A stretch of 64,000 bases of DNA from Amorphochlora amoebiformis. Lineage: Eukaryota > Cercozoa > Chlorarachniophyceae. Under the pieces are notes generated by a model. The model was given only the letters and a program-made list of their open reading frames with translations, was not told the origin of the DNA and searched no databases. The stretch is from positions 1 through 64,000 of the forward strand of contig BAAHQB010000174.1 in assembly GCA_054601695.1 (NCBI GenBank), given 5' to 3'. Position numbers and translations under genes: made by a program. Each line of letters opens with the position of its first letter. The first letter of the stretch is position 1. Positions 1 through 64,000 of the stretch are shown here, piece after piece.

Positions 1-1850
1 GCTCCTAACCCTAACCCTAACCCTAACCCTAACCCTAACCCTAACCCTAACCCTAACCCTAACCCTAACCCTAACCCTAACCCTAACCCTAACCCTAACC
101 CTAACCCTAACCCTAACCCTAACCCTAACCCTAACCCTAACCCTAACCCTAACCCTAACCCTAACCCTAACCCTAACCCTAACCCTAACCCTAACCCTAA
201 CCCTAACCCTAACCCTAACCCTAACCCTAACCCTAACCCTAACCCTAACCCTAACCCTAACCCTAACCCTAACCCTAACCCTAACCCTAACCCTAACCCT
301 AACCCTAACCCTAACCCTAACCCTAACCCTAACCCTAACCCTAACCCTAACCCTAACCCTAACCCTAACCCTAACCCTAACCCTAACCCTAACCCTAACC
401 CTAACCCTAACCCTAACCCTAACCCCTAACCCTAACCCTAACCCTAACCCTAACCCTAACCCTAACCCTAACCCTAACCCTAACCCGACACCCTAACCCT
501 AACCCTAACCCTAACCCTAACCCTAACCCTAACCCTAACCCTAACCCTAACCCTAACCCTAACCCTAACCCGACACCCTAACCCTAACCCGACACCCTAA
601 CCCGACACCCTAACCCTAACCCTAACCCGACACCCTAACCCTAACCCTAACCCTAACCCGACACCCTAACCCTAACCCTAACCCTAACCCTAACCCGACA
701 CCCTAACCCTAACCCTAACCCTAACCCTAACCCGACACCCTAACCCTAACCCTAACCCTAACCCTAACCCTAACCCTAACCCGACACCCTAACCCTAACC
801 CGACACCCTAACCCTAACCCTAACCCGACACCCTAACCCTAACCCTAACCCTAACCCGACACCCTAACCCTAACCCGACACCCTAACCCTAACCCGACAC
901 CCTAACCCTAACCCTAACCCGACACCCTAACCCGACACCCTAACCCTAACCCGACACCCTAACCCTAACCCGACACCCTAACCCTAACCCGAACCCTAAC
1001 CCTAACCCGACACCCTAACCCTAACCCTAACCCGACACCCTAACCCTAACCCACCCTAACCCTAACCCTAACCCGACACCCTAACCCTAACCCGACACCC
1101 TAACCCTAACCCTAACCCGACACCCTAACCCTAACCCCAACCCTAACCCTAACCCGACACCCTAACCCTAACCCGACACCCTAACCCGACACCCTAACCC
1201 GACACCCTAACCCTAACCCGACACCCTAACCCTAACCCGACACCCTAACCCGACACCCTAACCCTAACCCGACACCCTAACCCTAACCCGACACCCTAAC
1301 CCGACACCCTAACCCGACACCCTAACCCTAACCCGACACCCTAACCCGACACCCTAACCCTACACCCTAACCCGACACCCTAACCCTAACCCTACACCCT
1401 AACCCTAACCCGACACCCTAACCCTAACCCTAACCCTAACCCTAACCCTAACCCGACACCCTAACCCTAACCCTAACCCGACACCCTAACCCGACACCCT
1501 AACCCTAACCCGACACCCTAACCCTAACCCTAACCCTAACCGAAACCCTAACCCCACATCCTAACCCTAACCCGACACCCTAACCCTAACCCTAACCCGA
1601 CACTCTAAGGTCCCTAACCCGACACCCTCGACACCCTAACCCTAACCCGACACCCTACAAGCCTAAGCCTAACCTTAAGCCTATGCCTAACCCTAACCTT
1701 AACCCGACACCTAGACACGCGACACCCTAACACCCGACACCCTAACACCCGACACCCGACACCCTAATCCTAACACCCGACACCCGAGCCGACAGCCGAC
1801 ACCCTAGTTCTAACCCTAATCCTACCTGTAACATAACCCTAACCCAAAAT
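1..1850. repeat. Telomere and degenerate telomere-associated repeat
   Basis: Bases 1-420 are essentially uninterrupted CCCTAA, the C-rich strand of a TTAGGG telomere read from the left chromosome end. From about 485 a variant block, CCCGACACCCTAA, appears and becomes common between 570 and 1520. From 1530 to 1850 the repeats decay through variants such as CCTAAGCCTAACC and CCGACACCCGAGCC into unique sequence. A perfect distal tract with proximal decay is what a natural telomere shows. Confidence 0.98.
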
Positions 1851-2246
1851 TTCCACTTGTGACATGTATCTAGTTAATATTTACAGTAGATACTATGTAC
1901 ACATTGGATTATGATATATATATGTACATATTTCAATGATATGTATCAAGTGTATATATATCATAATGTAATGAAATGTGGGAAAATGTATCTAACATTG
2001 CATAACTTAAGTTCAAAGCCTTTGTATTAATTTGAGTTATCTATGATTGTCGATGCTGAGGATTGGGTGTGGTGGATATTTCGGAGGAGAGGTGTACCTT
2101 GCCCTATTGTTTTTAATGCAGGACATGTATTTTACAGGCAGTTTCTTATGTCCAAGTTGTTTGTACTTACTGCAGGAGTAAGCTCTTGGCCTCGGGAGCC
2201 ATTTAGGGTTAGACCGGTGGTACGGCCTGCCAGACCGCTGCACTAA
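1851..2246. other. Unique subtelomeric sequence
   Basis: Short unique stretch between the telomere and the first TA block. It contains small TATATA runs and an open frame of 67 codons at 2043-2246 with no recognisable domain and no convincing splice context. I see no supportable gene. Confidence 0.5.
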
Positions 2247-2271
2247 CGATATATATATATATATAAAATAT

Positions 2272-2366
<95 letters not shown>

Positions 2367-2419
2367 TATATATATTTTCTTTATACACACATATATATAT
2401 ACATATATATATTTTCTTT

Positions 2420-2457
<38 letters not shown>

Positions 2458-2472
2458 AGATATGTGTAATAT

Positions 2473-2511
<39 letters not shown>

Positions 2512-2632
2512 TATTTGTAATATAATATGTTATATATATATTATATATAACATTTATATGTATATATATATATATATCCATATATATATGTATATATATA
2601 TATGTGTATGTGTGTACATATGTATACATATG

Positions 2633-2678
<46 letters not shown>

Positions 2679-2727
2679 AATATATGTAATATATTACGTT
2701 AAATACAAATATAAATATATGTAATAC

Positions 2728-2767
<40 letters not shown>

Positions 2768-2801
2768 AATATATATTGTAAAACACACATATATTATATA
2801 C

Positions 2802-2847
<46 letters not shown>

Positions 2848-2851
2848 ATAA

Positions 2852-2890
<39 letters not shown>

Positions 2891-2931
2891 TATATAATAT
2901 ATTACATATATATATATATATATATATATAG

Positions 2932-3016
<85 letters not shown>
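2247..3016. repeat. Subtelomeric (TA)n block
   Basis: About 770 bp of almost pure TA dinucleotide with small TG/CA interruptions (for example 2600-2665). Ty/Ile-type open frames on both strands are by-products of the repeat. Confidence 0.95.
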
Positions 3017-3021
<5 letters not shown>

Positions 3022-3680
3022 TTAATTATACATTACGTTTGGATTCTATTAAAAGTGTTGAAGTTTGCATCGAGGATTGTGGATTGGCAGGATTGACCCA
3101 ATCTATCTCCTAGATCTCTCTCAGCACATGTACATGTACATGTACATCACGTACGTACATTGGCAGGATTGACCTTTCCTGTCCGTCATAAGACGAGTGC
3201 CAGGATTGACGTACCACCGTGGATTGCCTGGATTGGCACAATGAAGGTGTCCTATCTCCCTCTTATGATAAGAGGGTTGGCCGGACTCAACTTGCTATCC
3301 GCGTGGCTTGGAAGATTAAAATTGTCCTTTCCCCCCATGTGAGGGTTTACCCCTAGCCCTCTCATAAAGCATTCACCTATATAATCCCTCTCATACAAGC
3401 TAGACCTTGTATAGCTTGTCCGTCATCGTGTTGCGTCGATGTCCATCACATTTCGTGACACAAAGAATGTCCTGTCACTCCGATTGGTCACAAGTGTAGC
3501 TGAGAAGTTCGAACTTGCCAAGAAAGTTCCCGTGCGAAAAATGGAGGGGGTACCAACCCGTCAATGGCGGTCACCCACGGGTAGTTACGACTGCCTACAG
3601 TAAAGGGGGCCCCCCTCGGGTGCAACCCAAACCCAAACGACCCATAAACGTGCAACATAGGACACACTGTAAGGGTTCTG
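3017..3680. other. Sequence upstream of the ankyrin gene
   Basis: Unique sequence with a loosely repeated phrase, GGATTGGCAGGATTGAC, at about 3080, 3160, 3200 and 3225, and a run of CATGTA/GTAC palindromes at 3125-3160. It presumably holds the promoter of the ankyrin gene. I could not single out a TATA box or an upstream exon. Confidence 0.45.
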
Positions 3681-4925
3681 ATGATATCGAATCGAGGGCT
3701 ACCAATGAGTAGCACCACACTATCTGCTGACGCTGCCGGACTGGTCATTCGGGTTGTAAACGCCCAGGTCAACCTATGGATTGGACCATTTTGTTTGGCA
3801 TCTCTACCCATCCTTGCCGCCCTGGCCATGGGCATAGATGTGTACCCTCCCGGATCCAGCTCCCTCAATCCTGCAACGAACTTCGTGGCCAGCTACCTGC
3901 ACTCGAGCTTCATGTCGGCGTGCATCACGGGCTGTATCACAGGTGCCATCACCGGCGTAATCGCCGGCAAGGCGCTCGGCGCTCTCCGGGCCAATGGCGC
4001 CGTTGATGGCATCGCAAACGGCCAGCTCACCATGTCCCTGGCCAGTTTGGTCTCTTCATCGTTTTTGTCGTCATCAGGATGTCGCTCTCACTCGCGGTCG
4101 GCGTCTAACCCGGGAACTCCCAGCTCCCGCCGCGCCACAACACCCAGAACCAGACCATGGGCTGCCGATGTTGGCTCAGGGATGGCCCATTCGACATCTC
4201 TCATTAGCAAGCCTCCAGTACACCCGCTGGCCAAGCTTGCAGCGTCTGGCGATGAGCTTCAGACTGCACATCTCATGGCCAGCAATCACGAGGCGATCAA
4301 CGAACGCGATGGGTTCGGACAGATGCCTCTTCACTGCGCGACAATATCCAATCACGTTAATGTCGTTAAAGTCTTACTGCAAGGCGGAGCAAACGTCGAG
4401 GCCAAGGACGAGCTCATGGGGTGGACCTGCGTGCACCACGCTGCGAGTCGGGGCCTGACGGAGATGGTCAAGTTTCTCCTAGACAACGGAGCGTGCGTGG
4501 ACACTAAGGATAACGAGGGTTGGACTGCGCTCATGCACGCCAGCAAGACAGGATATCTGGATGTTGTCCGGCTGCTTATCAACTACAATGCCGATCCGCT
4601 CATCGAGAGCAGCGAACTATTCGACGGCCATAGGGTCAACGCACTGGATCTTGCGGCGAGGCGCGGCAGGGTCGAGGTCGTCCAGTACCTCACCACTGAA
4701 AACCTCGGCCTTGACTCCCGACGTGTGACGCTCCGGGGAGAACGCTGGGTCTCCGGGGGCTTGGAGGGCGCAGTGTGGGCGCATTTGACGTCGCTCGAGA
4801 GGAACAAGTGCCACCAGGTGCTCGATAGGGACGTCCGATCCCCGGTGGACCTGTGGATGATCTACCCGGAGATTCTCGAAGCAATAAGCTCCAGAGCATC
4901 GTCGACACCCTCGGCCTGTCCGTAA
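3681..4925 (+). CDS. Ankyrin-repeat protein with N-terminal membrane region
   Basis: Open frame of 414 codons without an intron. Residues 1-30 are followed by a hydrophobic stretch (about 32-51, LWIGPFCLAS...), then a small-residue segment at about 78-105 with TGxxTGxxTG spacing that may be a second membrane helix or hairpin. A Ser/Arg/Pro-rich linker covers 125-180. Four ankyrin repeats follow: about 209-241 (PLHCA...VKVLL), 246-275 (TCVHHAASRG), 280-308 (TALMHASKTG) and 318-340 (ALDLAARRG). The TALMHA and GADV-like turns fit the consensus well. The last 70 residues carry no domain I recognise. The start could be Met1 (3681) or Met9 (3705); no Kozak evidence separates them. Ankyrin repeats bind other proteins, so a membrane-anchored scaffold is the plain inference. 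This is the only gene here that lacks introns, and it lies nearest the telomere. Confidence 0.85.
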   Translation: MISNRGLPMSSTTLSADAAGLVIRVVNAQVNLWIGPFCLASLPILAALAMGIDVYPPGSSSLNPATNFVASYLHSSFMSACITGCITGAITGVIAGKALGALRANGAVDGIANGQLTMSLASLVSSSFLSSSGCRSHSRSASNPGTPSSRRATTPRTRPWAADVGSGMAHSTSLISKPPVHPLAKLAASGDELQTAHLMASNHEAINERDGFGQMPLHCATISNHVNVVKVLLQGGANVEAKDELMGWTCVHHAASRGLTEMVKFLLDNGACVDTKDNEGWTALMHASKTGYLDVVRLLINYNADPLIESSELFDGHRVNALDLAARRGRVEVVQYLTTENLGLDSRRVTLRGERWVSGGLEGAVWAHLTSLERNKCHQVLDRDVRSPVDLWMIYPEILEAISSRASSTPSACP

Positions 4926-6427
<1,502 letters not shown>

Positions 6428-6592
6428 GGCACTTTGGTCTGAGATCTAGTCTGAATCTAGTCTGGATCTACTTGGTCTGGATCTAGTCTGGATCTAGTCT
6501 GGATCTAGTCTGGATCTAGTCTGGATCTAGTCTGGATCTAGTCTGGATCTAGTCTGGATCTAGCTGGGATCTAGAGTGGATCTAGTCTGGAT

Positions 6593-6603
<11 letters not shown>
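6428..6603. repeat. 11-bp tandem repeat
   Basis: About 14 copies of GGATCTAGTCT with point variants (GGATCTAGAGT, GGATCTAGCTG). The array overlaps the predicted stop codon end of the minus-strand gene that finishes at 6593, so its last codons may be repeat-derived. Confidence 0.9.
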
Positions 6604-17402
<10,799 letters not shown>

Positions 17403-18957
17403 TTTGTGGACTGGTTTAACGTCGATATCGGTCTTTTCAAACCACAGCACATGCAAACCAGATTTTCAGACATACCCACAGGTGACGAGGCATATTCTTG
17501 TGAATCGGAATGTTGTTAGATTGTTTCACCTTCACTTGCTGTGCATACGTTTGGCGAGACGGGTTGAATACTCGGTTGGTCGAGCCTGAGTAAAGTGTGT
17601 CGGGGTCTTTGGTGGGTGGCGCGGTCCAGTGTGCCGGCAGCACGGCGAAGAGGTCTGAAATCGCCTAAAGATCCTTCTCGCCTTGAAAGGGAAGCCTCTT
17701 CCAGAATATTCTCCAATATCCCAAGGTTTCATTTAAGTAGAATCGCCCAATATTCTTTAGAGTCATCCCATTGACTCTGCGTTACTATTTCCAAAAGCAG
17801 CCTTAGGAAGCCATGCCTGGGTCAACGCTGCTTGCACTAACGCATGATCATGGAGGGGTCTCGGAGCATACGTTGAAGCGAGTTGAAGTGATTGAATCTA
17901 GCCATTTCATTATCAATTTATCATCGAGATCATCGAGCCCCTTCGATGGTGGTCTATGGAAGGAACATCTACGTCTCGAATTTTACACACCTATTCGATG
18001 ATGGTCTGGGAAGGAACATCTCGAATTTAGACACCTCACTACCTGATGAAGCTCCACGGAAGATCACCTCGAATTTTAGACACCTATATGCTGCAATGGA
18101 AACATGTTACTCCTCCGGATCCGGATCCGGGACCCTCAAGCCAGCCACTTTCAATTGCTTATTTCAAAAGGACAACTAGTGTATAGTACTGTATACTGTC
18201 CAGACCGTGGCACTGTATCCGATATTACTAAGTATAGCACAGCCTAGACAGCGGTAATGCATTACCTATAGATTCTAGAGATCGCACGCATATGATCAAA
18301 AGTCAAGAAAGTTATAAGTTATACAAGGTTAGTATGAGAACTTAACTAGAATATTATAAAACGATAATAGACTTGTCTAATAGAGTTTTACTGAATACTG
18401 CATTATTATTATTCTAGTTATTATGCAACTCTATTACCTAGATTACATGTAGTAGGCTACTACTAGACTAAGGCTAGAGTCTGGGAGTATCACGTGACTC
18501 ATCTACTAGATCTAGCTCATGTGATAAATAGAATATCATATTACTATCCGCAGCTATAGCCTGATACATGTATACATTTATTCTAGATACCTAGGATACT
18601 ATTGAATATATATCTAGATACGAGATATATACAGCCTAGACAGCTGCGTGTATATCATGATCATACATGTATATTCTCATACATATATCTATATCTATAT
18701 ATATCTCTCTCTCTCTATTTATATATATATTATATATATATGTAATTTGTTGAAATTGAGAATTATGGTTTTGCGAATTTCAATGATCTAGAAGATTCGC
18801 GGACATTACACGCTTAAACCCAAAATTAAAGTACGCATATTATCTGTACTAGCTAGACTAGTAATTCACCAACCCAAGGCTCCAGAGGCTTCAGTGCTGA
18901 GAGGTGAGACATGTCCCACAACTGTCCTACAGATGTGATTGACTACACGGGTTACAT
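17403..18957. other. Intergenic region
   Basis: Upstream of the membrane-protein gene and downstream of the methyltransferase gene, both on the minus strand. 17430-17740 is of mixed composition with overlapping open frames on both strands (possible 5' leader). 17930-18080 carries a ~55-bp imperfect repeat around GGAAGGAACATCT. 18180-18720 is rich in CTAG and CTAGA with few TA tracts. No further gene is supported. Confidence 0.55.
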
Positions 18958-25206
<6,249 letters not shown>

Positions 25207-25462
25207 CACTTCGCTTCCGACGACGGTTCACACGGGGAACCCTCATGCTCTTGATTCGGCTCTGAGGAACATTAACGGGTATCGGATGACACTGGAAACT
25301 GTCACAAAAATGGGCGTGACTTTGAGTAACGTCAGGGGATGTCACCAGATAGGCCTATCCACGGCCAAAAGTTGCCGACGAAATAATATCTCATTTCCAC
25401 TTAAAATATCGGCTTGCTCTTTCGGTGACCCAAAAAAGAGGGAGAGGTATCCTGCGGGAAGT
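25207..25462. promoter_or_regulatory. Shared divergent promoter region
   Basis: 256 bp separate the start codon of the methyltransferase (minus) from that of the dioxygenase (plus). The spacer has ordinary composition, no TA array and no clear TATA box. Both first exons encode targeting signals, so shared regulation is a reasonable inference. Confidence 0.55.
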
Positions 25463-34149
<8,687 letters not shown>

Positions 34150-35125
34150 ATATATACCAGATATCTAGGATATATTAGATGTAGTCTTGCTTACCACCGA
34201 TAGATACCTGGATACCTGGACGTACGTAACACGGTATGGTATAATGGTGGGTAGCGCTAGACCTCCTGGACGGACTCAGCTCGAGCGAAACTTGGAACGC
34301 TTGTACATGCCGCAATATGTGCACCACTGCAGTACATGTACACCACTGCAGTGACATGCACGGCAGAACAAAAGTCACCACTCGCTACCTACTATGATAC
34401 AAACTAGAGAAAAGTCCAGATAAAATGCGAATTAATGCAGTGCAATTCCACACTCTAGAGATTTGCTAGATTTGCATGCGCATAGCCGCCGTCTGTACAA
34501 TGTATACTTTCATCACCGGTGTTCAAATCAGATTCAATATTGTAGTCTATCAAGTCCCAGGAACTAGAGGAATTTCACGGCTTCCGCACGTGCGCACTCT
34601 AGTCACTCGGAAAACTTTTTGCCATACATGTGTCCAGATACTACTTGTGATAGCCCCTGCTAGAAGATATGCTATTATATCACAGTCTAGATTCTAGACC
34701 GCATACGTTGACGGTGTAGGTAAACGTACGATAGCAGTTGTGTGTCTCAATCGGATCTTCCGATCATAGTCTACATATATTACGAAGTCTATATCTACAG
34801 TTCTCCACCTAGCTTAGTACGTACGTACGTACATATACGTATTTGGTTTCATACGTACGTGTACATACCTACGTACACTAGGTACATGCTATGTCACATA
34901 CAGTCCAGATTCTAGACCGCATATGTGGACGTCGCGGTATAGGTGAACGTACGATCGCAATTGGCTCACTCGGGTCTTCTAGATCATAGTCTACATACTA
35001 GACACCCCCACACAAAATTACCAAGTCTATATCTATCTTCTACATTAGTACGTAGGTATATATACGTACGTATACATACGTACGTATGCATTGACCTACG
35101 TATATTCTTTGTGCAGTACACTACG

Positions 35126-35192
<67 letters not shown>

Positions 35193-35395
35193 TTATCGGC
35201 ACTCCACTGCCTGCTTCGCAGTACGTGTCGTTTCGATAGTTATCGCTCAGCGTCGTATCAGCTCTACCTTATTGTAATGATACAATCTCTGATAAATTGC
35301 CGACATAGTATTAATAATTCGCGAGAAATCCGCCTAGATCTATGATGCCAAACAACATGGATTAAGGGCGGGAAGCTATCGCTGATTACGCTTAC

Positions 35396-35473
<78 letters not shown>

Positions 35474-35855
35474 GTATATACTATGAGATACACGTAAAGT
35501 ATAAATGCTTTATACGTGTACGCTGGAATATGATACCAAAGCTTATCCTCCAGCTAGACCTGGGTATATACTAGATATATATGATGGGATGATCATGGAT
35601 ATGCATGTACATGCCGCATGATAATGATGATCCTACGAGTACATCATTCCTTTACATTCATCTTTCCACATCCGATGATAGTACTAATGGTTAATTAAGC
35701 CATAAATTCATAGATAAATTTTTAAATTCAAAAGCATCACTTTGAAAGTAGTTAGTTAGTATGCAGCATGTACAATGATACAAGTGCAGAGGACGCAAAA
35801 CTAACTAGTCTCGTGGGGACAGGGATATATATACATGGCCTTCAATAGAAAGAGA
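34150..35855. other. Intergenic region between convergent genes
   Basis: The 3' ends of the dioxygenase (plus) and the NHL gene (minus) face each other here. The sequence is largely unique and rich in CTAG, TCTAGA and ACGTACGTAC palindromes. TA tracts occur at 35135-35190 and 35400-35470. A ~150-bp direct repeat lies at about 34683-34830 and 34903-35045 (shared CAGATTCTAGACCGCATA, GAACGTACGAT, GATCATAGTCTACATA). No exon is supported. Confidence 0.6.
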
Positions 35856-51446
<15,591 letters not shown>

Positions 51447-52213
51447 AGGCTAGGTTGTTGATATAGACTGGGTCATGGTGATATCAGAGGTTGTCGCTAT
51501 CCGAATATATATATATATCGAATAGTTCATGTTTCATGATTATACAAAATTGATACAATGTACATAAATTAACATAATTGTTGTATTTCTACAATGTACT
51601 GTAGATCTTGGATATAATTCCATTTATATACATATCGTACATAGCAGATACTCAATGTAGTCCGAAGTTGATGAATTAGTGTCGAAAGGTACGGTATGAC
51701 TGTATGATGAATCATTGATGATCATACGGTCATCATCTAGCTAAAATTCTAAATCATCCGGCTACTTCTTGTCAAGTTCTGGACTATTTCTAGACTATTT
51801 AGAATAAATCACGGATCATGACTAGAATGTAATATCTAGAATATATCGAGTATATGTAGTATATATCTTGTATATATATATTTGGTATACTAGGCTAACA
51901 AGGGTTGTAAACTTGTAATTAATGATTGAATACGTATATACAAGCCTCATGATACATAAACCATAGATAATTAAACCGCAGCCTCCGTACAATTTCATGT
52001 CACAAAGTTTAGATAAACAATTATCTCTTCGTATCGTCGGCGTTCGATGATCATACTAGTGCACTTAAAGATATGTCGTCGGTATAGCAGCATGTGTGCT
52101 AGATATAGTCAGTCATGAACCCGAGGAACTACAGTCTAGACAGTAGACAGTGGAGAAGGGGCTCCCGGCTATGACGTCGACAGGTCACTGATCATCTCTA
52201 GCATCTAGATCAT

Positions 52214-52257
<44 letters not shown>

Positions 52258-52680
52258 CCATGATATTAGATCCTGGTAGAATGAAAATCATAGTACAACT
52301 AATACGGGCGGCCGAAATTTAAGCATCTAAATCATAGTTTCACAGTCTTGCTCCGCCGGGCTGTTGGTTGAGTCTATTGGGCTTATTCTCTAGTTAATGA
52401 GTCAAGATTGTGACCTAGGTGACCGTGATACTACTAGACTAGCTGTACTTCAAGTAGTAGCTAGAGTAGAGACTATATATCTAGTATATCATGACTTTAA
52501 ATACTAGTCAGAATCATGAGTAGCAGCAAAGATAATAGAAAGAATTTGGCTATACGAATTTCTAGAATTTAGTGCTTGAGTGATAAATACTAGAAATAAT
52601 CCAATACTACTAGTACTAACTTGATGATACTAGTGATAATATCATCTAGATCATAGCAATAACCAAAGCATTGAGCCTCA
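51447..52680. other. Intergenic region upstream of the NHL gene
   Basis: Unique sequence with many CTAG, TCTAGA and GATCAT motifs and only one TA tract (52219-52253). It separates the NHL gene from the 3' end of the next minus-strand gene. No exon found. Confidence 0.65.

Positions 52681-64000
<11,320 letters not shown>

Noticed and set aside
2200-2246. tRNA-like segment (GACCGGTGGTACGGCCTGCC)
   Set aside because: No full cloverleaf, acceptor stem or T-arm could be found.
34230-34380. tRNA-like TGGTGGGTAGCGC segment
   Set aside because: No matching T-arm (GGTTCGA) or acceptor pairing.

Overview
This window is the left end of a linear chromosome from an intron-rich, probably single-celled eukaryote. 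The first 0.4 kb is perfect CCCTAA telomere repeat (TTAGGG type). It grades by about 1.85 kb into a degenerate zone built from CCCTAA and CCCGACA units. After a short subtelomeric stretch the window holds six genes. I rebuilt five of them exon by exon from GT/AG sites, reading-phase continuity and domain consensus. At least two proteins start with a secretory-type signal followed by a transit-like or twin-arginine-like segment. That would fit an alga with a plastid, perhaps a complex one, but this is inference and I cannot name the species.

Layout. 1-1850 telomere; 1851-3680 subtelomere. 3681-4925 (+) is an intronless ankyrin-repeat membrane protein. 6593-17402 (-) is an unrecognised, roughly four-helix membrane protein in at least seven exons. 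18958-25206 (-) is a METTL7-like SAM-dependent methyltransferase, complete in eight exons, with one exon present twice. 25463-34149 (+) is a TauD/clavaminate-synthase-like Fe(II)/2-oxoglutarate dioxygenase, complete in 15 exons. These last two are divergent, with about 256 bp between their start codons. 35856-51446 (-) is an NHL-repeat beta-propeller protein in about 30 small exons over 15.6 kb. 52681-64000 and beyond (-) is the C-terminal part of a polytopic membrane protein.

Most of the sequence is intron, and most intron sequence is simple repeat. (TA)n tracts often start at the donor (GTATATA) or run up to the acceptor (TATATAG), so exons of 7-450 bp sit as islands of normal composition. 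Many introns also hold a private minisatellite, and several of these arrays carry copies of the adjoining splice site or exon edge. One has become a complete phase-0 exon duplication (22106-22192 and 22545-22631). Gene-free stretches (about 4.93-5.4, 17.4-18.96, 34.15-35.85 and 51.45-52.68 kb) look different: few TA tracts and many CTAG and GATC motifs.

The window shows no operon, RNA gene, transposon open reading frame, virus or CRISPR array that I can support. Long runs of Ile/Tyr, Thr/His or similar codons across the repeats are translation artefacts.
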